The notes: a model not told the origin generated them from the letters alone. Counted from the stretch's first letter, positions 22,908 to 37,374 are shown. The stretch: 64,000 bases of DNA from Cucumis sativus (GCF_000004075.3 NC_026659.2:24508272-24572271), one strand, 5' to 3'. Numbers and translations: made by a program.

Positions 22908-25900
22908 CTAGTTTCGACGTGGAACAAGAAACGGTCTGAATGTCATCACCACTGCAATTGCTTCTATCACATTTAGTATGAAGAAAAGCATGTGGGGACC
23001 TAGAAGAAGAGATTATCAATTAGCTAGTTAATTTTCTCATCTTTTGTAAAAGGTAAAAGCATGTCGAATCCTAAATCAATCTTCCAATACTTGTGTGAAA
23101 ATATTAAGTGTTTTTAATCTTCCAATACTTGTGTGAAAATAATAAGTGTTTTTGAGTTTGATGGAGGTAGGAGGAGTCAAACCTTCGACCTTTTTGAGTT
23201 TTACTTACTTTAGTAGCACTAAAAGTAGTCTTTTTGGTAAAAGTTATACCAAGCACACAACTAAAATTTCAATCAATAAATCCTTCACATAGACTACATC
23301 TCTTGAGAAAACTTGAACTTCTATTTATAATTGTATAATATATATATATCAGTGAACTAGGATGCGGGTGAAAGAATAAGCAAAAAGAAAGTACCTGGGA
23401 GAAAAGCAGCATTTAGACGCTTCTGTGACCAAGAGAGTCTGCATAGAAGAAGGCTGTTATCTCAATAGCCATCACAGAAGATGTAATAATTATTAGCAGT
23501 TTAATTTATGGGAACATAACAACATATTATTTCCATTTTTGCACTAAAAATACATCAGCAGCATCCACATCTACTTTTCTTCAATGTTTACATAGAACAA
23601 AAGTGATCACTGGCATTTTCATGAAATTTTAAGAGAAAGTAATACATAATAGGCGGTTACACGAAGCATCAAACATTCAACAATCCAACATCTTTCAAGA
23701 CCAGTTACTGTTAAAATAACACTGATTATCAAAGCTTGTATGTGTATGTGTGTGTAGTGTTTAACATTCGCACAATGTAGAGTGTACTTACAATGCACCA
23801 CCTGCAGCTGGACCAATTGCCTTGCAAATAGACATTCCTGTCAAAGCAATGCCATTAGCAGCCCCTCTTTGATGTTGATCCTGTACATAGATGGTCACAT
23901 ATATCAATCCAAGCTTTTATTTATGTAAGGAGAGAATGAACGACAGGAGGAAGCGAGGGGAAGGCAGATATATTATTACCACGGCTCTATTTTGTATGAT
24001 GAACATTCCAGTTATAATGGAAACCTGAAACATATGAAATTTTGATTAATTTCGATAAATCATGCAAGATTAAATCATGGAAAATAATGAAGCTAAGCTT
24101 TGGTTATGCATTCAGATTAAGTGATAAGACAGCAAATTGACTGGTTTAGAATAATCTGTTCAACACATGCATACTATGTTTTAAAATTAAAAATGAGTCT
24201 TAAAATTATCTACTTTGCATTTCTAATTTCTAATCTCTTTCCTTTGGAAATGTAACTTAATTGATGCAATATGATACAATGGTTAGATTAAGCAAATATA
24301 ATTGAAGTAAGAGATACATGATATATTGAAACTATATGAATATATAGTAAGGTGTCTACTATTTTACCTAATGAATCAACTTCAACATAGTTCAGTAGTT
24401 AAGACATCTCTGCCTCTAACTTCTAAATGATCTTTCACTGAAGCTTCACCCCCTTTCATGATGTAATATTATTTGTATTTACGGAATGATGGTTGAACAC
24501 ATGGAATACACAGTTAAGATTGTTTGTAAAGCTTAATGCTTCTACTGAAAAAAACTTAATATTAATTTTTCAACTTCGGTCCAAATATTTCACATTAATC
24601 CACAAAACGAAACAATGGAATCATCATCTTGCAAACTGCAGATCACTGGAAATGAGAGATTCAAGTTTTAGTACAGTACTCACAGAGAGAAGATTCTTCA
24701 AGATTGATGCAAGAGTTACGATGATGTGAAGGACAGCTCCTGAAAACAGGGATAACAAGGGATACATTGCCAGCAGGGGGATTGACAATATCTGCAACAT
24801 ATAATGTATTTGAATGTGAATTAAGGCTTGAGATGAGTTCCAATTGGGTTCGAAGTTCAAAGTACATATAATAGACTATAATATGGAAACTTACTCCAGA
24901 AACACGAGATACCATTATGGGTCCAAATATCCTCTCCACATATGGGTATAAAGCAGATTGAAACACAAGGAGGCTGAAACCTGTAAGCAAGTAAATAAAA
25001 GTTTGCAACACAATCAATTTAAACAAATTGCTGCTAAAATAAACTCCCATGCTTTTCACCACTTAAAAACAGTTTTGATAGAGTAATCTAATATATGGTT
25101 GTCATTACTCCAAGTTAATTTGGGTGTAAGATTCTTTGTTAATCTGAAATGTCAGCACAGCAGATAACTATATGTAAATTCAAGAATGCGTTTACTAATA
25201 TGAAACTTCGAACAGGAAATATCGTAAACTAATGGAAAAATGCATGGAAGAGGGTGCATTCTGCCAGGGTGGGGATCTACCTGTGATGGCGAGTACTTCT
25301 CCAACATCTCCAGATGTAAAGCTCAGACCACCAAGCGTACGAGAACTGACAGTCCAGAGTGAAAATATCTACAGAAAAGAAGTTGGTCTCCAAATGGTTC
25401 ATATTGGGAATCTTAAAAGCTTTAATCCACTCAAGTTAAAAGAATGCAAATAACAACTACAAAGGTCACCTTTCATAATGTTTTCATTCTTTTTTAAAAA
25501 TCGAACTCGTTGCTACTCAACTCTTTGTCAAGTTTGTCATCCTTTCAATTGATATCGTGGTCAAATTTCAACAGCAAACAAAATTTTGGAAAATACATTT
25601 TCTTTCACTTCTAAATTTAGCTATGATTTTGAAAGTGTTATTAAAAGGTAGGTCAAGTAATTAAAAATATCAGTAAACAAGCACAATATTTTAAAAACAT
25701 TTACTCTTTCAAAAAAATTTTTAAAAAAAACACTTCCAATTTGGTGCAAGAATAATAAATGTATTTTCATGTGTGAAACTGAATAATAAATCACGAGTGA
25801 ACAGGCTAGACTTAGAGTAGACATACCTCCACGTAAGCCATATCATGAAGTGAGAACATACAATAAACAATGATTGATGACATTAACTCCCAATTCCTGA

Positions 25901-28355
25901 AGAGACTTGGCTTCGAAGGCAGTTCTTTACTTTCGTTTGTTAGTGTTGATTCATTCCCATTACAATCACCAGGTCGATCTTCCAAGGCTTCATATGATAC
26001 AGAATGTGATGGAACATTTTTATCGTGCATGTGCAGTGATTCCTAGAAGATGAACAAAAAATGAGCATTATAACTAAAAATGTCAATAGGGAGAGAGAGA
26101 GAAAGAGAGGAAAAAAGAAAAAGGTAAACATTCTATCAGGTTGGGCACCAGTATATGAATCCTCCATTTAGGAGTTGCCCTATAAATGCAGAATGATTTA
26201 ACTTTTAAAGAAACCAACATCCAGATTAAATTATATTTGGAATTGACTTCAAAATACACAGATAAAAGGTTAATAGTTATTAATAAATAATGAAAATAAG
26301 AATAGGCAGAAATTATGAGAGGAAAAGAAAGAATATATAAAATGATAAATGGGAAGAAACGACTGTCCAGATTAAGGGCATACCGGAAGCCAAAGAGAGA
26401 TTATTCCTGTAATTAGTGCAAGGAGTGATGTACAAAGACAGGGCAGGAAGTAAGGAAATCTGCACCACCGAACCATGTTAAGAACACGTTACTGGACAGT
26501 GAACGCTAATGGTAGAACTGTGAAAATAAGGAATCGGCCAACTTACCTCCCAAACAAACCCTCACTGGAGAAAATGCCAGGAAATTTCTCTACTGGCTGG
26601 TGATTATAAGTTCGGAACAACGGAATGAAAGAAATTAGTCTTGCACAATGGAAAGTTCATGTTGATCGTTACTTCATTAAGTTGAGGGGGTGTGACCAAA
26701 AGTACCTGAGCAAGAAACCCTCCTATAGCCGGGCCTACTATCAATGCGATTCCCCATGATGTACTAATCTGAAGTTAAACCAAAGTCATTAGTGCCAGTG
26801 GTTAATTAAGCTAAACGCAATATCTTTAGCAACTGATCATGCAAGATCATGACCAGAAAACAGGAGAGAGAGTGATACAGTTTTTTAAAAAACAAAACTT
26901 ACAGTCGACATTGCGATGGATTGATACTCTTCATTAACACTTTCACTTGCATATGCCTGGCAACAAAGTTCATAATTAAAAACACATAAAAACTAGAGAG
27001 GAGACAAAAAAGACTGAAGTAAGAACCAAACTTCAAGAAGCAATATTATGCCTTTATTGGTCCTGAAATGATTACCTTTATTGGTCCAAGTATGCCATTC
27101 AAACTTCCAAGAAGAAACCTGGTGATAATAGCCATCCAGTAATTTAAACTAAGGCCAAATAGGATGTTGAATGTAAACCTGAAACCAGTTGCCAACAGAG
27201 GAAAAATTTGAAGAAGTGGAAGAAGATTTGAACATTAAGAGACAAGAGAAACTCTATACCGAGATGCATCACTTCAATTAATATAAATGTTTGGCAACTA
27301 ACACGATAAAAGTTCCAAAAAGAATAACAGGTTTTCGACCATAGCGATCAGCCACTATTCCCCAGAAAACAGATGTTAATGCTCTACCAACCATGAAAGA
27401 AGCTCCTACAAGTTGTATGAGGGATTTGTTAGGAAAGCACGGAGAATTCAAGTACCCTATAAATGACGGAGAAATAGAATGATAATGTATAGTGTTTATA
27501 GCATTCTTACCGATAAATCCAGCATAGAATCCGATATCTTCTACATTTTCTGCAATATTAAAATCCCGAACCTGCATAAAGATTGGGGTAACCAGATAAG
27601 AAACAAAAAGAAAAGAATGGTACAAAAACTTGTTGGTGACGAACAACAGGAGCATGTAAGTAATCATGAGGTTTGAAATATTACAACACCAATTAACAGA
27701 TTTACTAGAAAACTCCTTCAAATAATGACTTTTGTTTTGATTTATTTACGATCGGTTCCTAAATATCTTAAACGGAAATGATTCAGTCTTCTCCGTCATA
27801 TCCTACTCCATGAAATCGCAAACTTACCATGAAGTACAGAAACGGGAAAAATGATGATATCGGCAATCCTGGAAACGACAAAGAGGAAAAGAAAGAAGTA
27901 AGAAACTTAAACCACTCAACAAAGAAAAGATCGACGACAAAATTTTGCAGCTAAAAACAAAATTCCCTTTTGCACTTCTGTTTTCTTCGTATTTTCAACG
28001 AAAGTACAGAAATTCTGCTTCAGTTCATCTTTTCCAAACACTTCCCGTATATCTTAAAACTAAAACGATACAGAACATAGCAATACGCGAAATTCTTGAG
28101 TTGCAAGAACCTTATTGTCAATATTTGCAACCATACTCTCCACTAATTCCATGTTTGAAATCCACATTGAAAACTTCTACACGGTAAATGGAGAGAAATC
28201 GAACCCGTAATTAGAACAATAAGCGAAACCATAAGAAGTTGGCGGAAAGGAAAACCACGGTGCAGTTGATTGTATTGTTCCATCTTGCATCCAGGACAAT
28301 TCTCGTAGTAATAATCCTCTTCCTTCAATAACCTCTCCCGATTTTCGTCCCCCAT
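22908..28355 (-). CDS. ZINC INDUCED FACILITATOR-LIKE MFS transporter
   Basis: This multi-exon gene encodes a 12-TM major facilitator of the plant ZIF/ZIFL group. Characterised members move chelators or auxin-linked cations and protons at the tonoplast or plasma membrane; the substrate here is unknown. Translation starts at 28355 ([20 protein letters not shown]). Clear exons, high to low, are about 28205-28355, 27828-27868, 27511-27571, 27303-27405, 27065-27180, further short exons between 26950 and 23780, 23398-23450, and the last at about 22908-22995. Diagnostic parts are the N-terminal [12 protein letters not shown], the MFS loop motif [55 protein letters not shown], the His/Asp-rich central loop (about [20 protein letters not shown]) and [18 protein letters not shown]. 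The protein ends [11 protein letters not shown]. The long central loop between TM6 and TM7 is normal for this group. Small exons were joined by eye, so individual borders may be off by a few bases. Confidence 0.88.
23078..23155 (+). repeat. 38-bp tandem duplication in ZIFL-like intron
   Basis: Two nearly identical 38-bp units (AATCTTCCAATACTTGTGTG and the following bases) start at 23078 and 23116, inside the last intron of the minus-strand transporter gene. Confidence 0.85.
24385..24475 (+). repeat. Possible SINE remnant in ZIFL-like intron
   Basis: The words 'tagttcagtagttaagacat' and, about 45 bases later, 'gaagcttcaccccctttcat' have the layout of the A and B boxes of tRNA-derived plant SINEs. 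The B box is badly eroded and no clear tail is seen. It lies within an intron, antisense to the transporter gene. Confidence 0.35.
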
Positions 28356-31300
28356 TTTTGAACAAAACAGAAAGAAATGGAAGTTTCTTCTCCTCCCTAA
28401 AACACAAGATGACACAATATGTCGTTTTATGCGGATTTCAAAGCACAGCCACGCTAGTTGGAAGAATTAATTTAGTTTCCTCCTATTGGGTTCCAGATTC
28501 TGGAATCAATTCCAGCATTAATGGCTGCAAACTGGCGCAAGTGAAATGATCATGAGGCAGAAGAGATGAGTTTGGGCTTGGGTTTGAGTAGTAGTGTGTT
28601 TATGGTAGAGGTTTCCATATGAAAATTTGGCAGTGGCCATGGGAGAGCGTCATTGCATGCGCCATATGGCCGCAATTTTCCAATAACTCCATGGCCCTAC
28701 CGGCCGGAGAATTGGGCCAGAGAGATGGCAGTCGGATTACGTACAACCTTCCAAAGTTGGGTGCCCTTTTTTTCCATAATATAATACGTTTATTTTATTT
28801 GTTGAAGACAATGAGTCGACAATGTTGTTTAGAAGCCAAAATTAGTATTAATTTAAGTTCTTTACCAAAAAGAAGAAGAGAAGAAGCATATCTCAACTAT
28901 ACATCAATTAAGGGTGGGAGATGCGTACTCTTCCATTTTCGATTTTTATATTTTAATATTAATTTTGAAATGTTAAATTACAATATATATTAAATAAAGT
29001 ATTCCATTCCCTTCAAGATTATAAATATGTGCATTTACTCTCCAGGTTTAAAATGACATATATTTTCAAAAAAAGAAAAAAAAAAAGTAAAAACAACATA
29101 TCTCAAATATTTATTAAGTTTTTTAAAAAAAGTATTTTAAGTTAAAAAATGATAAATTTATATGAATATTATAGAAGTGTTAAGTACTATATCACAAAAA
29201 TAGAACATCCCCTATATTTTTTATTTCTGGTTGTATAGAGATAGACAAAGATAGAAGTTTATTCTTTCTATCGCTGTTAAATAGTTAATTTATTTTCTTA
29301 CATAATTTTGTTTTCATTTTATAAAATACAATATAATGCCTATTTCTATATATGTACGGTTGTATTCAATTGAGATTGTTTGTTAGATATGAAGTTAGAT
29401 GGATATATATAGTGATCTATCATTGTCTATCTAAAATAGAGAGCATGCAAATATATATGTTGAATTAACATTGTGTATCGTATTAAAATTATTTGTTTAG
29501 AATGAAATTAGATAGACAGTGATATCTATCATAGAGGAAAGAAGAAGTACATATATGAAAACGAAAAAGCGTGAAGATTAATCGCGTGAAATTGCTAGAG
29601 GGTATTTTTGTAATTATACATGATTATACCTAGACTTTGTTGGACTTCTAAAATGTTATATAAAAGGTAATTATATTAGTAAATTGTTACATATTTTTTA
29701 TTCATATTAATGGTATTCTATTCTTTTTGCATGTGTGTGTTTTGTGATTTTTTTTATGATATAAGGAAAATGTCAATTTGGTCTTAGTGTGTCAATATAT
29801 TTTTTTTAGTAAAATAGAAGTTATAGGGTTTGAACTACAGATCTCGTCGCTAACACTAATTTATTAGTTGAATTATGCTTGTTTTACCTTAATTCTCACT
29901 TCGACGTCGAAGAAAAAATGAAGCATTTGACAACCAGTCAAAATGGTCTTTGATACACCTAAATTTATTTTAAACAGTTTTAATCAACAGAATTCAAATA
30001 AAAACAAACATTTTTAAAAACTTTTTAGTCTAATCAATTTAAACATGTTCTAAAATAATGATTCATTGAACTAAGACATTGTTTGAGGATATGCATAACG
30101 AAATAAGTTTGGAATGTAAAATAATCCAAAACTCATATGTACTTAGTTGAATGTTTTGAGTCTGATACTAAACTCATTCAATTCTCACTCTTCTCATGCC
30201 GATATACTATTCCACCATCTTCACCATCTTATACAACTACAAACCTATATATATATATATTATTTGACATATGGGTCATTTGTTTTCTGAAATATATTTT
30301 CGTGGGAGATCACAAAAGTTTGAGTTTAATCCATGTGCTAAGAAGGAAAAGGGAAGATTAGTTCACGTTAGCCATACGTACAAAAGAGAAAAGGAAAAGG
30401 TAATTTTGCTCTTGTTTGATATCTTTCTCTCTTGGCCTCTCGTTGTCCGTTTGGTGTCCATGGATAGCAATGATTCAAACACAATGATGTGACCCCCATT
30501 CCGAGGCCACAGCAGCTGCGGCACGAGGTTCTCCTTCTCTCCCCTTTGTATCAAATTACTTAGACATCCACGTTCCTTTTTTTTATACCTTCTTTCTTGC
30601 CACAATTTTCTTAACAACCCTTTATGAAGCAACACTTCAAGTTCGGATGCAACCAATTGTGGGACTTATCGTTCTGGAACTTGTCCTATAACCAATTCCT
30701 CTTCATTAATTATTTTCATTGATGTTACGAGTAACGTGGGTTCTACCAATTCTTTATTTTTAAAATATTATAAAAACAAAAAGTTCAAAAAATAATTTTG
30801 AATTCCACGTGTTCATTCCAACTAAAACCACACAGATTCAATCCAAGGATAAGAAATTTGGTATAAAAATTGTATCCATTCAAATGTTTTTTATTTTATT
30901 TTTATAAGTTTGAGATATTTAAGAAACTTTTTAATAGTTTATGGATGAATTTTAAATAAAATATTAATGGTTTTTTTTGTGTAGAAAAGTCCAAACTAAC
31001 CATAAATGTATTTTTTTAGAAGTTTAAAGGTATTTTTTAAACTTTTAAAAGTTAAGGATATTATTTGTAATTTAAACTAATTATTTTCCTCGATCTTTCG
31101 GACAAATGACAATAACAATTCTTTTTGTATCGTTTGGATTACTTTAGAAAAAAAAAATGTTTCTTTTATAACTTTTTTTTGATGAAAAATGTTTAAAATA
31201 CATCTAAAATTTTATTTTTGAATAGTTATCGAACATTCTTCTTTTTTTTTTTTTGCAAATGACTTATTTAAATATATAAAAATTTCATTCAATTTTTTTT

Positions 31301-31369
31301 CATCATGTACATCCTACTGCTTCTTCGTTAACTACTTTACATGTTTATCAATTTTTTCTGGTTATTACA

Positions 31370-31560
31370 AGGACAATTGCAAATATAACAATTAAATTCA
31401 AATTATTAAAATATATAACATAATACTTAAACAAAATTACAAATATAATAAAATCTATCAGCGATAGATTTCTATCGCAGATCTATTTGTTAATAGATTG
31501 ATATGCACTTGATATATAATAACATTATAAAAAAAAAGTTATATAGTTGATAAATTTGAT
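31370..31560. repeat. Dispersed CTATCGCTGATAG-type repeat, copy
   Basis: It starts 'aggacaattgcaaatataac', continues with 'acaaatataataaaatctat' and reaches a 'ctatcagcgatagatttcta' palindrome, the same order as the copies at 36.5, 36.8 and 37.4 kb. Only the left half is clear. Confidence 0.65.
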
Positions 31561-33699
31561 ATGCACTTGATACACACTTGACATACCAAGTATTTGGATA
31601 TGAAGAAATATTTTAAACTTTTGTTAAATGATTAAAAAAATAAAAATATACCTACATTTACGACAAAAGTGTCGTAAACCACGAATACACGTACTATTAT
31701 AATTCAAACTATAATAATTTATTTTTTAAACACAAATTAATTATAATTCACTCATTATTCTAAAACGCCATGTTTTAGGATATCCTTCTATAATATACCA
31801 TCTATTCCCTTTTTTCTACTCTAGAGTTGATAAAGATCAAATGACTTACAAAAACCTCATATTGCTTTATTTATCTCAAATATCATTAAACGTATTTACT
31901 TAATTACCATAATTATTTTTTAAAAATCTTTAATATTTTATCATTTTCAAGATTTATACTTAAATATCGAATGTATTGCTTAGATAGACTTGTTTTCTTT
32001 TTATCATATTTACAAAACAAGAAAAATGTACAATATATATATATATACCAATTTGTGAATTCAAATTATCATCCCTACAATTTTACATTAAAAAAAAGGA
32101 AAAAAAAACAACAAATTAAAAGAAAATAATAGAAAGAAAAACAATGTTTAAAATAGTGAGAAGTTTTAAAATTTTGAAGGAATGATTTGATTTAAATACT
32201 AATAAGGACAAATTTACAAATTGATTTTTGAATAATTAAATTTATGTTTAGTATAAAATTGTTAAAAGTAATTTTTATATATTTAAAATTGATTTAGAAT
32301 TATTGTGTTTGATTCCAAGAAGAGCTGTCAAATCACTTAAAATTGTATTTTCTAATTGAGAAATTATTATTTAGTTTAACTAAACAATCAATGATAAATA
32401 CATCTTTCTTGTTAAATTCTTATATATGTGTTGTTATTTTGAGCAAGATCAATATTTATAATACAAATCTAAAACTTACATTACTGTTTATTTTGTTAAT
32501 AAATTCAATTACATATAATGTTTAACAAAAACTAAATTAGATAGTCATCTTTTCGACTTAATATCAATCAAGCACTTAACAAAAGTCACCTATCAATTCA
32601 TTCTTCGATGAGTTTGAAATGGTTTAGATTTTTCTAAAATTGATTTTAGCTCATTCAAAATACAAGACAAATTGATTTTGACAAAAGAGAGAAAAAAAAG
32701 AAAGATTATGAGAATCACATGAAACAATAAACATATACCATTTATATTCTTCTAAAATTAATTTATATTTGATCTTATAAAAATATAAAATCTCGAATCT
32801 TTCCGATCAAAAGACAACAAAAATACGATATATTCAATCTAACACTAAAAGACAACCAATGATGTTGAATACATGTCATTATATATTTGGATTCATTCAT
32901 CATGGCATATATATATATATATATCCACACACAAATGTATACCACAATAATCTTTTCTTTCATGTGTAAAATATTGTAATTGCTATTACTATTATAGTTT
33001 TAATATCATAGTTGAGCTGTTTTAGGACTACAAACGTGATTATGTTCGTAGGATATCATTTAATAATGACTCACAGTTAGACTTCAACTTGAGTTTGTAT
33101 TCTTATATTCTATTTATCATTTCAAACTAGAATTCAATTTATACACTTCAACTTACCCTTTGTTTCGATAAACTTATATAAATGTATGTTTTACTTGAAC
33201 ACATAAGAGAGTTAAATATTTAAATTGATACATGTATAAAAATTTTAAAATTCAAATTAACAATGTCCAAAATAATTATTAAAGTTTAAGAGTATAAATC
33301 GATATTTGTTCGTGAATTTTCGAAAAATTTGAATCTCGCAAACGATGGTCATTTATTTTCTAAAAGTAAAAAAAAAAGGTAATTTTCTCATTGTTGGTTG
33401 AATTGAATTCTCTAATTGATTTTCTTGTTGTTTGGTTGTATATAGTATAATTAATATTTTTTGTCTTTGTATTTGTTATATTGTTTATCATTTTTCTTTT
33501 TCTTTTAAGTTCTATTCATTTTTATCAGATACTTATTTAATTTACATGCAATTTTCTTTTAAATAAATTACAATTAAAATATTATTTTATTCTCGAGTTT
33601 TAAATTTTGTTCTATTTTAGTCTCTATAATTTTAATCAACCAAAATCAATTTTCTAAATTTGATATAAAAACTAAACATTAACTTGTTTTTGGGTGATT

Positions 33700-35130
33700 T
33701 TCAGATGAATATTATCACTATTATACCTAAAATTGCTTTTAAGAGAATAGTGAAATTTCAATTTAAAAACAAAAGTTAATTGATGTTAATGTATTAATTT
33801 GTTGTACAATTTTGAGAATAATTAAGAAGTAATTAAAACAACATTAAATTTTTACATTTTTAAATACAATTTTAGTAATATGACATATTAAAAGCATAAT
33901 AAATAATTGTTTTTAAAATAAAAGAAATGTGATTTCAATTAATATTTTACAATACTTTCAAAGATGCCCTTGATGTCTTATATAATTAGATGTCTACCAC
34001 AAAATTTATCTTTCCTTTCTTTCTTTATTATTTTACTTTCATGATTTAATTAGCTGTCTTGGTTTAAGTAATTTAATTAACCATTTCTTGAAAATGACAT
34101 ACAAATGGGATGATTAATTATATAGCAAAACGAGCATAGTACAACGAATAGTAAACATACACGTATTGTCAAAATCAAAGATTTTATCCACTCAATCTCA
34201 CACGTTATAAAATAATAATAACAGTAGAAGAAACACGTACGTATCTTTCATTATGTCAATCTTGAGATTTGTTAATGAATCTGTTCAATTGAGAATGCTG
34301 CTTATATCTTTTACTTTGGTTAATTATGAGTAGCATATCTAACTCTCATATCTTCAGTGTCTCGTTTAAAATTTTCATGTGTAGTGTTAGTACAATGAAT
34401 GTATTACAGAGATGAATAGATATCAAACTCATTTTGGTGATATATTTGGAAACAACTTTGACAACCACGTGTATCACATTTAGCGTCGCTCCAAAACATC
34501 TATTTACCAATTCAAAATCTACCCTGATGGTACAACCAATACTTTTGGATTGTAAAAGAAAAGTCGGTCTTCACAAAGAGTTAAAAAGTGATTTCATCAA
34601 ATAAAGTTAGAAAGGTTTCACAAGTGATTAATGAGGTGGTTGAATTGACCCTACCAGTGAAACAACACGTGCCTTTCCAAAAAGATGACAAATATCAACA
34701 GTTAAAACTTTAGGGGTAATGTATCAATTTAAACTATAAATTAATAATTTTGTATTAATTTATTAAACGTTAAACTTACATGAATGATTCAGTTTTAAAT
34801 CCTATATGTATCAATATAAACCTTCAAATTTTATAATTTATAAGAGTTCTGTTCAAGTGAAACATAATTGAGAGTATAAATTGATACGTTTATATAAGTT
34901 CAAGGTCTAAATTGATATACTTGACAAAGTTTGTTTATGGTCTAAAGTTGATATAATTATTAGTTTAAGGTTTAAATTGATACCGCTTCTAAAGTTTCAT
35001 TTTTTTAGAAATAAAATGAAATTAACAAATTGAGTTCAATGAACAACCAACACAATAAATAGAGGTAGGGTGAGCAAAAAAAATTTACGAGGATTCACAA
35101 TTGAAGTTGAAATTGACATGACATGATTGA
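33700..35130 (+). repeat. Old tandem duplication, unit 1
   Basis: This unit shares a series of landmarks, in the same order, with 35390-36300: 'atttcaatttaaaaacaaaa' (33748 and 35440), 'ttattttactttcatgattt' (34026 and 35622), 'aaaacgagcatagt', 'atatttggaaacaa', 'gaaaagt..ggtcttcacaa', 'ggttgaat' and 'ggtgagc'. Identity is moderate with many indels, so the duplication is old. Unit 1 additionally contains a foldback segment at about 34704-35005 whose ends are inverted copies ('tatcaatttaaac'). Confidence 0.75.
34704..35005. repeat. Foldback (MITE-like) segment in unit 1
   Basis: The left end reads 'aaactttaggggtaatgtat' followed by 'caatttaaac', and the reverse of the right end reads 'gaaactttagaagcggtatc' followed by 'aatttaaacc'. 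The inverted arms are about 50-60 bases and the middle is AT-rich. A shorter, more decayed version is present in unit 2 (about 36035-36200). Confidence 0.55.
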
Positions 35131-35389
35131 AATTTTGTAAAAAATCAAACAATCATATCATTGATAGGTAACCAAATTGAAAACTAAACGTGACAAATGA
35201 AATCCAAATGAAAAAGAACAAAAAAGAGAGTCATCCAAAAGTACTGATCATCAATCGATTAGGGTTTAATTAGAAAATGAATATGAGATAGAAAATATTA
35301 TTGTCGGTGACTTCGATCCTTCAAATCAATAAATAATAAAAGACAATATTATTTGTAATAATTTTAAGATCAGTATTTTAATTATTGAT

Positions 35390-36300
35390 TTTGAAACGAA
35401 CAATCGTCATACCTAAAATCGCTATTAAAAAAAGGATGAAATTTCAATTTAAAAACAAAAAGTTAATTGATGTTCAATGTATTTATTTGTTGTATTGTAT
35501 TCAATCACTCCAAATTAATATAAACTAAATTACACACTTTTAAATGGAATTTTTGGATTGTGGTTTACGTTAATATAATTAAATATTTACCCAAATTTTA
35601 TTATTCCTTTCTTTTACTTTTTATTATTTTACTTTCATGATTTATCAAAACGAGCATAGTTCAACTGATAGTAAATAATAATTAACTTTACTAATTGATT
35701 ACCAAAAGCATTTCTGCTTACTTTATCTTAAAACCAATAATAACATTTTGAGTGTCGTTTCATTAAAGACTTCTAGTGCATTTGTACCATGAATGTGGGA
35801 TGATGAATAAAACAAACTCACTCATATATTTGGAAACAAATTTGACATTTTTTCAATCACAATTTTGACAATTAAAATCAACCATCATTTTGGACTCTAG
35901 TAGAAAAGTTAGGTCTTCACAATCAAGAAGTGAAGTGATGCTACCAACTAATAAATGACAAAGGTTTTCAAGTCATTCATGAGTTGGTTGAATCAGTTCT
36001 TCAACAAAAGATAAATATCATTTTATAATGTTGTAACTTTTGGAGTCTATCAATTTAAACCTTCAATTTTAAACACTGAACTTTCACACATGTATTGATT
36101 TAAACCTGAAAAAAATTATAAACGTGTTCAAGTAAAACATAATTGAGGTGTATTTATATAAGTTTAGGGTCTAAATTAATACAACTGACAAAGTTTAATG
36201 TCCACACAATAAATAAACCTTGTACTTGGGTGAGCCATTAATGAAAAATATTGTAAGGACTCATAATTGAAGTTGAAAATTCAACCATGGTCGAAATTGA
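35390..36300 (+). repeat. Old tandem duplication, unit 2
   Basis: The second copy of the 33700-35130 unit, shortened by several deletions. It keeps the same landmark order through 'tgggtgagcc' and 'aattgaagttgaaa' near 36230-36275. The offset shrinks from about 1.7 kb to 1.2 kb across the unit, showing accumulated deletions. Confidence 0.75.
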
Positions 36301-36456
36301 ATACCTTATTAAATTCAACTATTTCCGACACAAATTTAAGTCGATGAATACCGTATTAAATCATTTGATTCACCCGAACGCTTTTATAATCATATTAAAA
36401 TCACTCGATCGATATGGTTTGACAAAAAAGTTTAGGATTAGGATAAATAGATAAAG

Positions 36457-37085
36457 AGATAGTTGCAAATTTAGCCATTAGATTGTAAAATAATTAAGTA
36501 TATAGTAACATTTTAAAAAAAATTGCAAATATAGTAAAATTTGTCAAATTCTATCAATGATAAAAATCTATCACCGATAGACCATGTTGTAAATATTGGT
36601 TTATCAGTGAAAAGTTGCTCTTTTTCGTATGCACCACCACAAGGTGACAACAATTCTTCCCTCTTCAATCCTTTTCAGGTGGGAGTATAACTTTAAAGGG
36701 AAGATCCTTTCGGACCGGACCAGGGTCTCATCTTCCTAAAAAGATAGGGCATGTCCTTGCCTTTATTTATTTGAATAATGGGAACAAATCTATCCGCGAT
36801 AGTTTTGCTATATTTGCAATTTTTTTAAAACGTTGATATATCTTTAATTATGAGAAATTGCAATTGATGATCATTTTATGAATAATAATTAATGATATAA
36901 CAACATTTTAAAAAAATTGCAAATATAGCAAAACTATCACAAATAGACTTGTATCGCTGATAGACTTCCTGAGTGATAAACCAATTTTACAACATAGTCT
37001 ATCGCTGATAGATTTATATCATTGATAGAATTTGATAAATTTTGCTATTATTTTGAATCTAGTTATTAAATTTGTAACTATTCCT
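36457..37085. repeat. Two adjacent CTATCGCTGATAG-type repeats with insert
   Basis: Copy a (36457-36605) runs 'agttgcaaatttagccatta' to 'ctatcaccgatag'. Its right arm reappears inverted at 36785-36860 after a 180-base insert. Copy b (36840-37085) is nearly complete: 'gcaaatatagcaaaactatc', 'tatcgctgatagacttc', 'gtctatcgctgatagattta', then 'tttgctattattttgaatct'. The arms are imperfect inverted repeats, so the whole can fold into a long hairpin. A non-autonomous DNA transposon is likely, though I cannot assign a superfamily. Confidence 0.65.
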
Positions 37086-37374
37086 TTAATTACTATTTCC
37101 AAAAAAGTGATTAATTATAATTACCCCATGAAAGATTAAACTTGCTTGCTAAGATTTCTTATATTTATCACACTCATTTTTGCTATGATTCTTAGCATAT
37201 TGGGTTTGGGTTTTTTCATTTGTTAAAGCTAACTTATGGCTGTGGGCTTTTAAGGTTACCTAAGCCCAAATATATTGTATCATGTATTTGTTAAAAGAAA
37301 ATCTTACACAAATTTTTTAAAAAGAAAGAGAAATTTCATTAGATTATATTATAAAAATTAGAGTAATTAGAATG

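Noticed and set aside
30480-30660. GC-richer patch with 'ggcacgagg', resembling a cDNA-library adaptor, and a 97-codon frame
   Set aside because: The adaptor-like word is too short to mean anything, and the frame matches no family I know; possibly a decayed gene piece but not supportable.
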